A stretch of 60,000 nucleotides of DNA from Owenia fusiformis (Eukaryota > Annelida > Polychaeta > Sabellida > Oweniidae), in contig CAIIXF020000004.1 of the NCBI GenBank assembly GCA_903813345.2, forward strand, positions 14,827,196 to 14,887,195, in the 5' to 3' direction. This document shows, piece by piece, positions 11,985 through 23,700 of this stretch (the stretch's first letter is position 1; each line of letters opens with the position of its first letter). Under the pieces are notes generated by a model that saw nothing but the letters and a program-made list of their open reading frames with translations, was not told the DNA's origin and did no database searches. The position numbers and the translations under genes are program-made.

Positions 11985-12629
11985 ATGGCATCTTCAACGA
12001 GGTCTAAAAAACTCAGTGTGTCCAAAGACGAATTTGCAAAGCTCTGTATTTTTATTGTACCTAAAAAAGGTATGATATTGTCGTCAGTTTGTTTTGTCAT
12101 GTACTCTGGTACTGTCCCATTGATTTAAACAAACTTAAACATGGAAATAGGAGAAAATTTTGGAATTACTTTCTCTCATTTGATATGATAAAAACAAATA
12201 TATTTTTTCTCATCAAAAATACTATTTATTTTTTCTAACACCTAAACTTTACACATAAATACTGTGTGGCTGATACAGATTTAACAAACATGTTTTCTCA
12301 ATTATTTCTAATGAATAACTAATTAATCAAAAGAAAATTATTTCCTCAAGTTTCTTACGTCATACTAGTATTACAGTTTTATCAAATGACATAAGAAAAT
12401 ATTAACAGATCTTTAACAATTATGTTACAATTCAATCTTATTGGACCATTTAGGTAAGATACTGTCACAAAGTCAACCTTTTTATAATCATTGGAATTTA
12501 GCACCTGCCATGTTGAGTTGGCATAAAAGGTTTAATTCATGTCATATATGGTCTGACAAAGCAGAATGGTCGAGTTTAGATATATATAGCAACCTTCAAC
12601 CAATAATGATATATTTAACTCAATTTTAA
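11985..12629 (+). CDS. Weak two-exon candidate, 86 residues
   Basis: An ATG at 11985 opens 28 codons (MASSTRSKKLSVSKDEFAKL...) up to a donor AAAAAAG|GTATGA at 12069/12070 in phase 1. A fitting acceptor, GACCATTTAG ending at 12453, continues in the same phase (GKILSQSQPF...) to TAA 12627-12629. The join is frame-consistent. There is no recognisable domain, the splice signals are ordinary and such pairs can arise by chance, so this is only a candidate. Confidence 0.25.
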
Positions 12630-12860
12630 AAACAAATGGCAGATTCATGTCTCTATGACGCATGCTATTTTCTACTTATTTTCGAAAACAAAGCAATGTG
12701 TCCGGGCAATGTGTACTCTACTTTTAATACCCATTGTTAAATAATTAGGTTTACTTTACAACTTTAAACTAAAACTGTTGTTTTTCAGTTGATTGCAGTA
12801 ACTACTTTTGTGTGTTCCATTTTTGTTGTTTTTATTTACTTTTATTTTTGTTTGCAAGAG
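12630..12860. other. Spacer between the small candidate and the 3' array of the SH3/zinc-finger gene
   Basis: Nothing convincing seen. T-rich on the + strand. Confidence 0.4.
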
Positions 12861-13550
12861 TTTCACTTGTTTATTTGTTAGTATATTGCTCAGCAAGTTG
12901 CACCTCATCATGGGCTTTATAGCACAAACAGCACTTTCTGGAATATCTATCAGTAATCATTTACTTTACGAACTAAACAGTTTATTTCAGTTAACTTTTC
13001 ACTTTCTCTATGGTTAAATTGTTCAGCAAGTTCTCATCAAACAGCACTTCCTTGTTTACTTCACTAACTAAACTGTTTCCAGTTAACATCTCAGGTTCTC
13101 TGCTGTTCATATGTTAGCATACTGCTCGGCAAGTTGCACCTCATGTATGTTTCAACAAACAGCACTTCCTGAAATATTTATCAGTTCTTGTTTGTTTTAC
13201 TAACTAAACTGTTTGATTCTGTTAACTTTTCAGTTGGTCATTTGTTTGCATAATGCTCAGCAAGTTGCACCTAATATATATTTCACCAAACAGTACTTCC
13301 TGAAATAGCTATCAGTTCTCACTTACTTTACTATAGTAACTTAACTGTTTGTTTTTGTTTAACTTTTCAGTTGTTTAATTGTTTGAATAATGCTTGGCAA
13401 GTTTAACCTCATGTAAAAACAGCACTTGCTGAAATAGTTATCAGTTCTCATTTACTTTACTAACTAAACCATTGCTTGTTAGCTTATGAACTGTTTGTTT
13501 TTCTTTTCAGTTGTCTATTTATTAGCGTAATGCTCAGCAAGTTCCACCTC
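12860..13550 (-). repeat. 120-140-bp repeats copying the coding end of the SH3/zinc-finger gene
   Basis: On the - strand the gene ends with codons EVELAEHYANK-stop (13515-13550). Diverged copies of this end follow downstream. Near 12870-12906 the copy still reads EVQLAEQYTNK-stop. Near 13097-13145 it reads EVQLAEQYANI-stop. Near 13233-13275 it reads VQLAEHYANK-stop after an in-frame stop. Further copies lie near 13020 and 13375-13415. About six units in all, in the presumed 3' untranslated region. They are useful as fossils of a tandem amplification that began at the coding end. Confidence 0.75.
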
Positions 13551-16500
13551 CTCTTTGTGGGCCTTACTGTTCATGTGTGCGTTGTAAGGTTGAGGTCCGT
13601 TCAGTTGTTTTTCACATACAGCACAATAGTATGCCTTTAGTTTAAGGTCTTTGCTCTCTTGGTCATTACGATTGTATGCGGACACATAAGGCTTGAATGA
13701 ACCTGGAAAACAACAAAATAGTACAGTATAATGGACTGGAAAACAACAAAATAGTACAGTAAAATGGACTGGAGAAATACAAAGGCCAAATTGTTTAATA
13801 AAATAAAGCAAACAAATCTCAATGCCATGGAACTTATGCTATGACATTAGATTTATCTTATGGTGAAGAAGTATGAGTTTGTATTTAATCACGACCTATA
13901 TAACAATGACATCACTATAAATATAATGTCAAGACGACAATGTTGCCAGTTACTATGTCAAAAAGTATGACCTCACAACAGGCCAAAAGGTCAAGGAGAA
14001 ATTTCATGGAATTTTAGAAATTCTAAAGATTCATAAAACCACTACATGATTATGTGTGAAATTGTGTGTGTAAACCTTGAGGAGGAGCTCCAAATCTGTT
14101 GTTTGCGTCTGGTTTATTTTCAACTTCCTCTTCTTTTTTGCCCTGCAGCCATGGCAACCCTGCTGGTTGTTCTGTGACAACCTACAACAAAAGAATGGTA
14201 TGTAGTTATATATATATATATGTTTTTTATTAAGTTATTCATTTGTACAAAGAATACAATACAAAAATACAGTGTAAGTGGCTGTGCTTTTAGCATTATT
14301 AGCCACGTTCTACAATTACAATATACAATGTATTCAATCAATACTATTGATTAAAATAAATGAGATACAATAAGATAAAAATTGTTTTGTGGAGGATTTC
14401 AGACATTTACACATCGCTCGAAGAAAATGGCACTGCACTGTAGTTATATTAACCCTACTGATACTGCTATAACATACAACACAACAACTCCATGCCGACT
14501 ATCAGCCCCATATTTCGAACATCATTTTTGAGAAAAGGGCATAAAATATGACCAACTACATGTATATGACTATAGCCTAAAGGTTGACAAATACATAGAG
14601 GTTTGACATCTAAAGGTATGACACATAAAAGGTTCGACACTAATATAAAGGTTGACACATACATAAAGGTTTGATATCTAAAGATATGACACATAAAAGG
14701 TTTGACACTAACATAAAGGTTGACACTTACATAAAGGTTTGACACCTAAAGGTATGGTTGGTACTTACATAAAAGGTTTGATATAAACATAAAGGTACGA
14801 CACAAACATAAAGGTATGACACTTACATAGAGGTATGACCCAGGAACGTATCCCATCATTCCCTGCTCATTCTGACACTTCCACCAATGGCTGTTGTCTG
14901 GATGGACCATCAGAAACATCAGGTTATCTTTCTGCTTAAAGGAAAGTTCTGTTTCGCCAAGTGGACTGTCTTTGTTAGCTTTATAGTTGTACTTGGCTAG
15001 TAGTTTTGTGCCTTTGACTAGTGTACTAGGTGGTGCTATAGATAAAAATAGATTTTTAATATCGATCTATGCACTTTACTCAAGTAGCTAAACCATTTAT
15101 TTAAGGTATAGAGAATCAAGTATTATTTCACATTGCCAATTTAAAACCATGAATGTAAGAAAGAAAGCCCATGCATAGACTAACCCAAATAGTGATCTTG
15201 AAAAAATATCAGCGATTTACATTTGTAATTCATACCCAACTTCACATAAAATTACAAAAAAATTGACTAACAATAACATGATGAGGATTCATTTTTTCTT
15301 TGAGATTCTAAAATGAAGCTATGAGTATTTCTCGTATATATCAAATATGCCTTGTATACTCACCGTCTTTTGTAATTTTCTGACTAGATGCTGACACTGT
15401 CTGTTGGCTTGTAGCTGGAACTAAAAATAGATTTTTATTTAATGATCTTTTTTAATATTCCAATACAGTTGACACATTGAGCTAAACTCTGAAAAAGGTC
15501 ATCCTCCCAGACTGATTTGTCTCATCTTTGAGAGAATCGTTTAAACAATGTAAACAGGGGCAAAGTTAGGATCCCAAGAACAGATTAGATAAATCAAAAT
15601 AATTAGGTGAGGCAAAAAAAGAAAGCAGGGGTTTCGCTAGAATTTGTCACAAGAGGCTGGGCTAAGTGGATATCATAAATTTAACATGAAAAAGTTGAAA
15701 AGTCCCTAAAAACAACTGTACTACAGGAGATTTTGTGAAAACAACTGTTAAAAATTGCCTGTTGCCTGCTGCTAATGAATCGGCTGTGAAAGGGCTGTTC
15801 AGTATGTCTATGTCAATAATCTGCAAAAAGTTCATAAGCCCATTAAAACTAAAAGCAGATATATGATTATCTAAATCAAGTGATAGAATTTGAAAAGAAC
15901 TTAATTTAAGCCTAGCATTTAAAAATAGATCATGTTTGGTTTTAACTCATTTTAAAATTGAATGGAGACGATCGACATTGCCCCTGTTTGTCAGTAGTGC
16001 AGGCTTGTGGCTGTGCACTGGGGACCTTGTTCATTGATGTTGTTGTTCAATGAGTTGAGTGATGTGGGTAAAAATAGATCTATATTGAAAAGTCTCCACT
16101 TTAATTGCCATTATTGACATAGGCATTATCTCATGATTTTAAACTACTTAGACTGTCACTGTCTAATATGTCACCAGGTAGAGTGTTCCATTTTAGAGGT
16201 GTTGTCTTGGGGATACAGCTAAATTTTGTTCATCCACTTTTCTAAATTAAAATTCAAAACTCTTACCAGATTAACTAAAACTAGACAATGCAAAGATACT
16301 TTCTTGAAGTAAGAGAATAGACTCACATCCATACTTTATTTTGAAAATGACATGAATTTTTGGAAGCAATTTTTCAAAACCATGGATTTAGACATGCATC
16401 CTATGCTAATAAAGATATTTTTAGTCTAGGCAATCTGCCTGAGATTCCATTTTTATTTGGTTCAGTTTTTCGCCCATGCGCAAAAAATGAAAGTTCTTCA

Positions 16501-17350
16501 TTTCCATGATTCAAATTGCTTCTCTGCGGTTGGTTCAGTTATAATGTAGATACCAAATGGAAGATTATTACCAAGGAATAGAAAACATACATTGGAGCTG
16601 AGAATTATTTGTTTTAACACTACAGGAAAATATTCCCGCAATATAAGGTTCATTATGGGAAGAGACTACTGTGAAATAATGAACGCATGTGACATTTATC
16701 TAAATATATTTGTAGTTATTTAGTTACCGATTGCTTGATTAAGGCCAGGTTGCATGTTCGGAATTTGCTATAAAAAATTGCTATACCTGCACATGTTATT
16801 TTCTGGTACAAAATAGAGTATGAAGGCATGTGTTTCCTTGCTTTTTGCAGGAAAGTATCATTCCTTTGTCTTCTTTGAATAAATCTGGTAAGAGTTCAAT
16901 GGGAACTCAAGGAAATTCTGATATTTCACCCTTTCTATTTTTCCAAATTTTCTTTTGAAGTTTCCAGACAACACAGGAGCTACCATTGACCTGTTTCCAG
17001 GTTTACTAAACACACAGGCTGGTTTCGAAAAAATTTTCCGCTGTGACGGAGCGTGCTATTTTGCATAGAAATACTAGGAAATCCACACAATTTTTAAAAT
17101 AACACATAAATTTATTTTTACTCCGAATGATCGTTTTCACTAGTGCACGGTGGTCTACGGTCTTCTAGCCAAGTAATTTGGCTAGAGACTCGAGTAAATA
17201 TTAATAACCTTTATTCTGTTGAGATTGTTGTTGTTGTGAGTCTTGCCCAGGTCTACGCAGTGGTCCCCAGTTGTCTAGTCCAAACACACCCCTGCCACAA
17301 CCTTGGAACTTGCCTGGTGATCTATGTACATGTACAGCAGGTGTAGCCAT
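13515..17350 (-). CDS. SH3 domain plus U1/matrin-type zinc finger protein (complete, 5 exons)
   Basis: Exons on the - strand: 17350-17209, 15420-15364, 15035-14827, 14181-14076, 13702-13515. All joins keep frame (phases 1, 1, 0, 1), giving 233 residues. Exon 1 starts at ATG 17350 and encodes a basic, Gly/Gln-rich N-terminus (MATPAVHVHRSPGK...). Residues about 75-135 form an SH3 domain, with AKYNYKA in place of ALYDY, ELSF, the WW pair and the VPGSYL end strand. Exon 4 is a charged linker. Exon 5 has a C-x2-C-x12-H-x5-H finger (CAVC...H...H, residues about 198-220), the spacing of U1-type/matrin fingers that often bind double-stranded RNA. SH3 domains bind proline-rich ligands, so an adaptor role linking RNA or nucleoprotein to signalling proteins is an inference. 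I know no standard family with this short two-domain layout. Its splice sites are embedded in tandem arrays. Confidence 0.85.
13703..13775 (-). repeat. 35-bp repeat carrying the acceptor of the zinc-finger exon
   Basis: Read on the - strand, the intron end is a tandem of about two units of TCCATTATACTGTACTATTT followed by TGTTGTTTTCCAG, preceded by a third CTCCAG. Each unit carries a complete pyrimidine tract and CAG acceptor. The exon-proximal copy (AG at 13704-13703) is the one that keeps the frame. Confidence 0.8.
14578..14839 (-). repeat. 19-bp minisatellite copying the donor of the SH3 exon, about 14 copies
   Basis: On the - strand the exon ends GTCATACCTCTAT|GTAAGT (boundary 14827/14826). 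The intron then continues as tandem units of GTCATACCTTTATGTTTGT with variation. At least two further units, near 14767 and 14730, keep GTAAGT. The array extends only into the intron. Confidence 0.85.
15421..17208 (-). other. Intron 1 of the SH3/zinc-finger gene
   Basis: 1788 bp, AT-rich, no additional exon seen. The two acceptors downstream (ends at 15421 and 15036) share a similar AAAATCTATTTTTA tract. Otherwise unremarkable. Confidence 0.5.
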
Positions 17351-20300
17351 TTTCTAGTCTATAAACATATAACCCTGGTTTTAGGTGAGGCATTTCGAGT
17401 TATAAAATTAATTGTGGATTAACATAACCTTTGATAGAAGTAGACTGGACTACATTTTTTGGTCAAATAAAATCCATGTGAGTGGGCGATAATACATTAG
17501 TTTTTAAAATTTTAGTACAATTAAGCAATCTAATTTAATAAAACGACATTAAATCTAGAGAATATGTAGTTATTAAGTTATGACTGTTGTAATTATGTCA
17601 AACGTCACCTCTTTGTAGGGTAAATACAGCAAATAAACCGGATTTACTAAATTTTTAAATCATCAACTGTATTTTCATAACTCCTTTTAGGAGAGCTGTA
17701 GACAAGAAATCGCAAAACTTTATTGGCTTTTAATACGTCAAATACGGTGTTTCACACTTCAAATATATTCACAATATAAAGATATATATACAATACTGTA
17801 TAATAAATCATGTTTACTACCTATAAGAGACTTGACAATGGCTTAAAGAGGAGAAATACAATAAGTTGAAAAAGCAGACAATTTTCCCACAATGCATTTC
17901 GGAAACTGGGAAGAAACAAATCTAATTTTCTATTGATTTTCTACTAAAATACGATCTTACCGCCTAAAGAGGGGGATGTAGATATCACATTATAAATACA
18001 ATGATAGTGAAGATGGTGCAGACGTGATTTTATTGTAAATAACGCGTGTCTTCGTCTCAGATAGTGGTAAGTTGACAAATAAAATTGTGAATTCAAAAAC
18101 CTTGAGTTGAAAGGGGAGGGTCAAGAAAATGACAGATAAGCTGATCAGGTGAAAGCTGTGTTAGTCCTAAGAATAGAGGATCGAGAAATGATGACCAATC
18201 TATCTCTCCTGTTATATTAACTCATGAACAACAAGATGGTTGATCAGAATAGCCTACATGTAGGCTAATATTGACTTTTTCACTGACAGACAAACATTGC
18301 ATGATTGTGAGTCACCACATCAAAATAAATGAAAAGGGTCTTCTATTCAAAAAATCATGAGCCTGTACCATAGAGGGGTTTGGCCTCTCATCACCTCAGT
18401 ACCAGCAGTTCATGAAATTCATAGTCTGTATCTGACAGACTGGCTTGTCAACCTTACAGTACATGTACATTTACTGACTGTCGGAGTCCTGTGGAAATTG
18501 TAGTGAAATTCTATGTGCACAAATTAGGGAGAGGGATGGCTCAACATGGAACAAAAGTCCAGAAGGGTTTTGATTATGCTCTTCTACCGTAACTAACATG
18601 TATTCTGATCTACATACCAACAAAGAAGCCCCAAATCCACCGCTCTACATGTATGTGCTTAATTGGCGATTGTGTGCTGACCATTCAAATTATTTTCATC
18701 ACTTGATTACCTGAAACTTGAATGAACTGGGGAAATTCATATGCTATCTGATTGGTCATTATTAATTTGTTTATTAGTTTTGTCACATGACCAAAAGACC
18801 TCCGTAAATGGCATTTCTGGAAATTCTAATAGAAATTAAAACCAGCTTTGAATCTGATTGGCTGCCTGGCTCAAGGCAGATGCTGAGTTTGCCCACGCAA
18901 GTTGGTATCAAGATATTTCCTTAAGGTACTTATTGTATGAGAGAGAAAAGTATGGCATAATGTATCTTTAATTTGAGGAAACATTAGTTAAATGCTATAA
19001 AAAGTAAATGTAGCACATGTCAAGTGGAAATAAAGCTAGGGGAAGTACCCCCCCCCCTCCTTAAGTCTCTAATTCAATGTACATGTATTTTCACATTGTC
19101 ATTCAATATTGCAATGAAAATACCATTAAAAGATGATAGAAAATACCCCATTACAAATACAATTCAATTTAACCCAAAATGAATAATGAATATTTTTGGA
19201 ATTCCAGGTTAAACTGATTAGACTTTTTTCATTGAAACATATTGGGGACATGATTTTTTTTCTAATTATTTAATTAACATATTTTTTTATCACAGATGGT
19301 GTCTGAAATCTTATTCTATTATTATAGTTCAAACAATGTCTGACAACATAGCAGGAAGATATAATCTTTCCTATTAAGTATGTGAATGTACATAAACCTT
19401 ATAAAAACAACTAATTAGTCCCTAATGTCGAAAAGGTATGGGTAAACCAACAGCTTTGATTTCCCTGTGGGTTAGAAGGTTTTCCCAAGTTGTGTCGTAT
19501 TTGCGTTTTTAATAAGCCCTTGTTTGACACATAGGTTTTTTTTTAATAAGAATATGTTTACAATTGTGGACAAAGTCAACCTGAACTATTCAAATTATTT
19601 TCCAGATGCAAATTCTGGGGTTATTATATCACCACCAGAAGTGGCTTGGGGGATAAACATATGCAAATGCCAGGCCCATAGCACATCTTTCAAAATTAAG
19701 CAGTTTTTCACCATTTTGAGCACTGTTCAAGTGAGTTTGGGCTAAAATTGACAAATATGAAATGAACCCTCTCTGGAATTTTTAAAATATATGGGCTTGG
19801 TGCCATATATGGAATAATGGTAAGAAGTACTCACATTGTCCCATTGTCCCAAAGGTGAAGCAATGTTCATGACGTTATTGTGTCCCTTAACAAGAAGCTC
19901 CAATTTCTACTGTTTCCCAAAGGAGAAGCTTTGTAAGGAGACATCACAACTGTAGAGATATAGTTATACCCTGAGATAAGCACATGGAAACTACCCTCTC
20001 ATGTACTTCACTTCTTAAACCTGTGAACTCACCGCGCCAATCAGTGTTCGTCGGCCAAATTTGACCAACGTTCTATATATGGTCATTCCTTCTGACGTCA
20101 TCGTTGAGCCCGGGATTGACCAATGACATACGCATTTGGCGTATGTTTCTTCAAGCTCGCTGATTGGTGGAAGAAAGGTCAGCGCGTAGGTCAGAAGTGA
20201 TTTATTACCCAAACTGTCACCGGTACCCGTCGTGGGGGCGGGGCTACTAAACTGTAACACGGTCTCTACTAGGCAGAGTGTAGTTTAACTAGACTCTGCG

Positions 20301-20686
20301 CGCAGGGTACTTATCGTGTATGGTATTCCTTACTTAGTTTCGATTGAGTTTGTTATCCTCCCAGTCTGTGTCATACTGAGTTCAGAGGTTGTACCAGTTT
20401 GTAGAGTATCAGACAATCACTGTTTCAAAGGGTACACAATGTTTTCTTACTGTACCTCTACTTAATTTGGCACATGTTTTAATTTGATGGATCCGCCAAA
20501 TTGCCAAAGTCCAGCAAATTAAGTAGCCACAAAATTCCCCAATAATTTTAGTACCATGTAAATTAGTATCATTATTGTATTGTAATATTGCAAGTCTGCC
20601 AAATTAAGTAGCTGCCAAATGTTCAAAACAGTAAATTCAAATTAAGTAGAAGTACAGTATTAGATTGTAACTTGATTTCATTCCAG
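17351..20686. other. Intergenic region between the divergent SH3/zinc-finger and TBC1D24 genes
   Basis: The two genes are transcribed away from each other, so both promoters should lie here. A GC-richer block at about 20030-20310 carries CCAAT-type boxes (GCCAATCAG), a CRE-like TGACGTCA near 20094 and CTCTGCGCGCAGGG. It is a plausible promoter or first-exon region for TBC1D24, but a 30-bp part of it (20280-20309) recurs inverted at 31861-31890, so some of it is a dispersed repeat. A C-run lies near 19050. No coding exon seen. Confidence 0.45.
20280..20309. repeat. 30-bp repeat, inverted copy at 31861-31890
   Basis: The core GTAGTTTAACTAGACTCTGC is followed by (G/A)CGCAGGGTA. The copy at 31861-31890 is its reverse complement with one mismatch. 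The pair brackets the TBC1D24 gene. A shorter shared block, CTTCACTTCTTAAA, lies near 20008 and inverted near 31911. Confidence 0.7.
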
Positions 20687-20730
20687 ACTTCAGTTCGAAG
20701 ATAACAGAGGATAAGAGGTGTGGCTTCATA
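20687..20730 (+). other. 5' untranslated part of the first coding exon of TBC1D24
   Basis: The acceptor TTCATTCCAG ends at 20686, so the exon with the start codon is preceded by at least one upstream non-coding exon. I could not place that exon; the GC-rich block ending near 20310 is one candidate. Confidence 0.5.
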
Positions 20731-23700
20731 ATGTCCATGTCTACTAGTGTTTTGACAGAGTTTGTGGACCCATCATTCTGCACTACTCCAGGCAATTCAG
20801 GTAGGTCGATGTTAATAAATAGCACTGAATAAATTACCTTGGATTAGAGAAAGATTGTCGAGTATGCAACAGTTTTTCTAGACTGAGGACTATTTTCATA
20901 GTTAAAATTCTGAATATTTCAAAGAATTTGAAAAATATTTTAGTTTGAAATGTAAGAGGCTATCTTTCCAATAACATAGCAATATTTTTACTTTTTACAC
21001 GCTGTAAGTAAAAAATTTGAGACACAATTGGATGATGAGCTATTAAACAGTCATCTAATGAAAGTAGACATATGTATAAATATATTTAAATGTATAAATA
21101 TACTTATTCCTATCTACTGTTGTGATTCAAATCAAATCTACTCCTATTTATTATAGCCTCATTAAATATCATTACTTTGTTCCTCTCTTAGATGCAGCAA
21201 CAGAAGCTAAGGGTAGTAATACAAAAGAACTAGACAGAGTCATAAAGAATGGCAACCAAGACAAAATAAAGGCTTTTATACGTGATCAACATTGGGGTTT
21301 CAGACATGAGGTAAGATTCATTTCTGAATGTGTGGATTCAGACATGATGTAAAATTTATTTCTGAATGTGTGGATTCAGGCATGAGGTAAGACGCATTTC
21401 TGAATGTGTGGATTCAGACATGAGGTAAGACTTATTTCTGAATGTGTGAATTGAGACATGAGGTAAGACTTATCTCTGAATGTGTGGATTCAGACATGAG
21501 GTACGACTTATTTCTGAATGTGTGGATTCAGACATGAGGTAAGACTTACTTTCTGAATGTGTGGATTCTGACATGAGGTAAGACTTATTTCTGAATGTGT
21601 GGATTAAGACATGAGGTAAGTATTTTTTCTGAATGTGTGAATTCAGACATGAGGTAAGACTTATTTCTGAATGTGTGGATTCAGACATGAGGTAAGACTT
21701 ATTTCTGAATGTGTGGATTCAGGCATGAGGTAAGACTTATTCCTGAATGTGTGGATTCAGACATGAGGTAAGATTACTTTCTGAATGTGTGGATTCAGAC
21801 ATGAGGTAAGACTTATTTCTGAATGTGTGGATTCAGACATGAGGTAAGACTTATTTCTGAATGTGTGGATTCAGGCATGAGGTAAGACTTATTTCTGAAT
21901 GTGTGGATTCAGACATGAGGTAAGACTTATTTCTGAATGTGTGGATTCAGACATGAGGTAAGACTTATTTCTGAATGTGTGGAAACTTCAGTGCTGTTCC
22001 GGCACCGTTTCGACACCGTTCCGACACCGTTCTGGCACCGATACCTTTCGACACCAAAATTTGCCACCGGACTAGTCAGTCCATTTGGTGCCAAAACGGC
22101 ACCGAAATTTGGAAGCGAAACAGCATGGAAAATCAGATTGCATTTTGGGCGTGTCAGTATTTTTCTGAATGTGTGGATTCAGACATGAGGTAAGACTTAT
22201 TTCTGAATGTGTGGATTCAGGCATGAGGTAAAACTTATTTCTGAATGTGTGGATTCAGACATGAGGTAAGACTTATTTCTGAATGTGTGGATTCAGACAT
22301 GAGGTAAGACTTATTTCTGAATGTGTGGATTCAGACATGAGGTAAGACTTCTTTCTGTATGTGTGGATTCACAATTATGGTATTGTTTTTCTGATTTGTG
22401 CCTCAGAAAATTCAAAATGGCTGCCTAGAGCAGGAATTCACCATGACACTATAATGATCTCAAGTATAAGAGAAAAGAAAATGGTAAATATTACATTGTG
22501 ACTGTACAGTTTCATAATTTATATAGTGTTCTTTGGGATTTACTACTCCGTGGAGTTGCCGTTTTCTAGTTTATCTTTGAGGAAATATCAAAATGTTGCC
22601 AATGTTATTGCAGGTCCGCAGTGTACTATGGCTGCGTCTATTTAGACTGCATCACAGGGACCCTGGCAGTTTCTATGAAGATATGAAGAAAGACATCTTT
22701 GGAGATGGTAATACTAAAACAAAAATTTCATTTTTATAAAACAGTGGGTATTTCTGTAATGTTTTAATGAAACTTGCATTATGGGATAGTTGCACCCAAC
22801 ACTCAGGTTTCCTAAATAAATGATTTTTTGATTTGTGGTTAAAGGATTTGTTGACCCTATAACTGGATGGTAAGGGTTTCACATGATTAGGTGTGATTAT
22901 ACAATGTTATACAAGTTGCATCATGTGTATTGCATTACATATGTGCATTGAATTGCATTGAGAATATGCTATCACGTTATTCTTAAAAAATGTTGCATTA
23001 TGGGTACATTAATGAATTATGGGTTTATACCACAGGTACAAAATATCACTCAGACGTGCCACTCCCGACATTTGTCGACCCTTCACACATGCAACATTAT
23101 CACCTTAGCAACCACGGGATCCATATCGTCAAGAAAATTGTCTGCGTTCTCGGCCACACAAACCCTGACGTCACTTTCAGTCCAGTCCTGTTCGCCATCG
23201 CAAGCGTATTCCTGCACTACATGTCCGAGGCTGATTGTTTCAATTGCGTCTATTGGTTGGTGAGGAGTCGTGAGGGAAGCTACCTAACACAGACGAAGAT
23301 AGGGTATGACGCATCGAAACACGTCCTAAGGGATCTCATGAAGAAATATGCTGTAAGCATGATTTACCTGATTAAGATTTCTGAAAAACTGTATTTTGGC
23401 GATTTATGTTTCATTTCAGTAAAACGTTTTGAGAAATAATTGCCTGGAATTTTATTGAATTGAGGCTTTGCATTCATTAGATAGCATACGTGAAGTAGTA
23501 CATTTTATTATAGATACAGAGACAAACATTTATCACTCCATGCATAGTAGAGCCAGATCTCTTTTTTGCAGAAACAAGCATATACATTCCTGACGTCACA
23601 TCATAATGGAGCCATATCTATTTTATTGCAGAAACAAGCATATACATTCCTGACGTCACATCATAATGGAGCCATATCTCTTTCATTGCAGAAACAGGCA

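Noticed and set aside
14467-14745. 92-residue frame rich in NLYVS/PFMC motifs
   Set aside because: By-product of the 19-bp donor array in the SH3/zinc-finger intron.
20015-20260. 81-residue frame on the - strand in the GC-rich block
   Set aside because: The region looks like a promoter or dispersed repeat; the frame has no recognisable content and no splice support.
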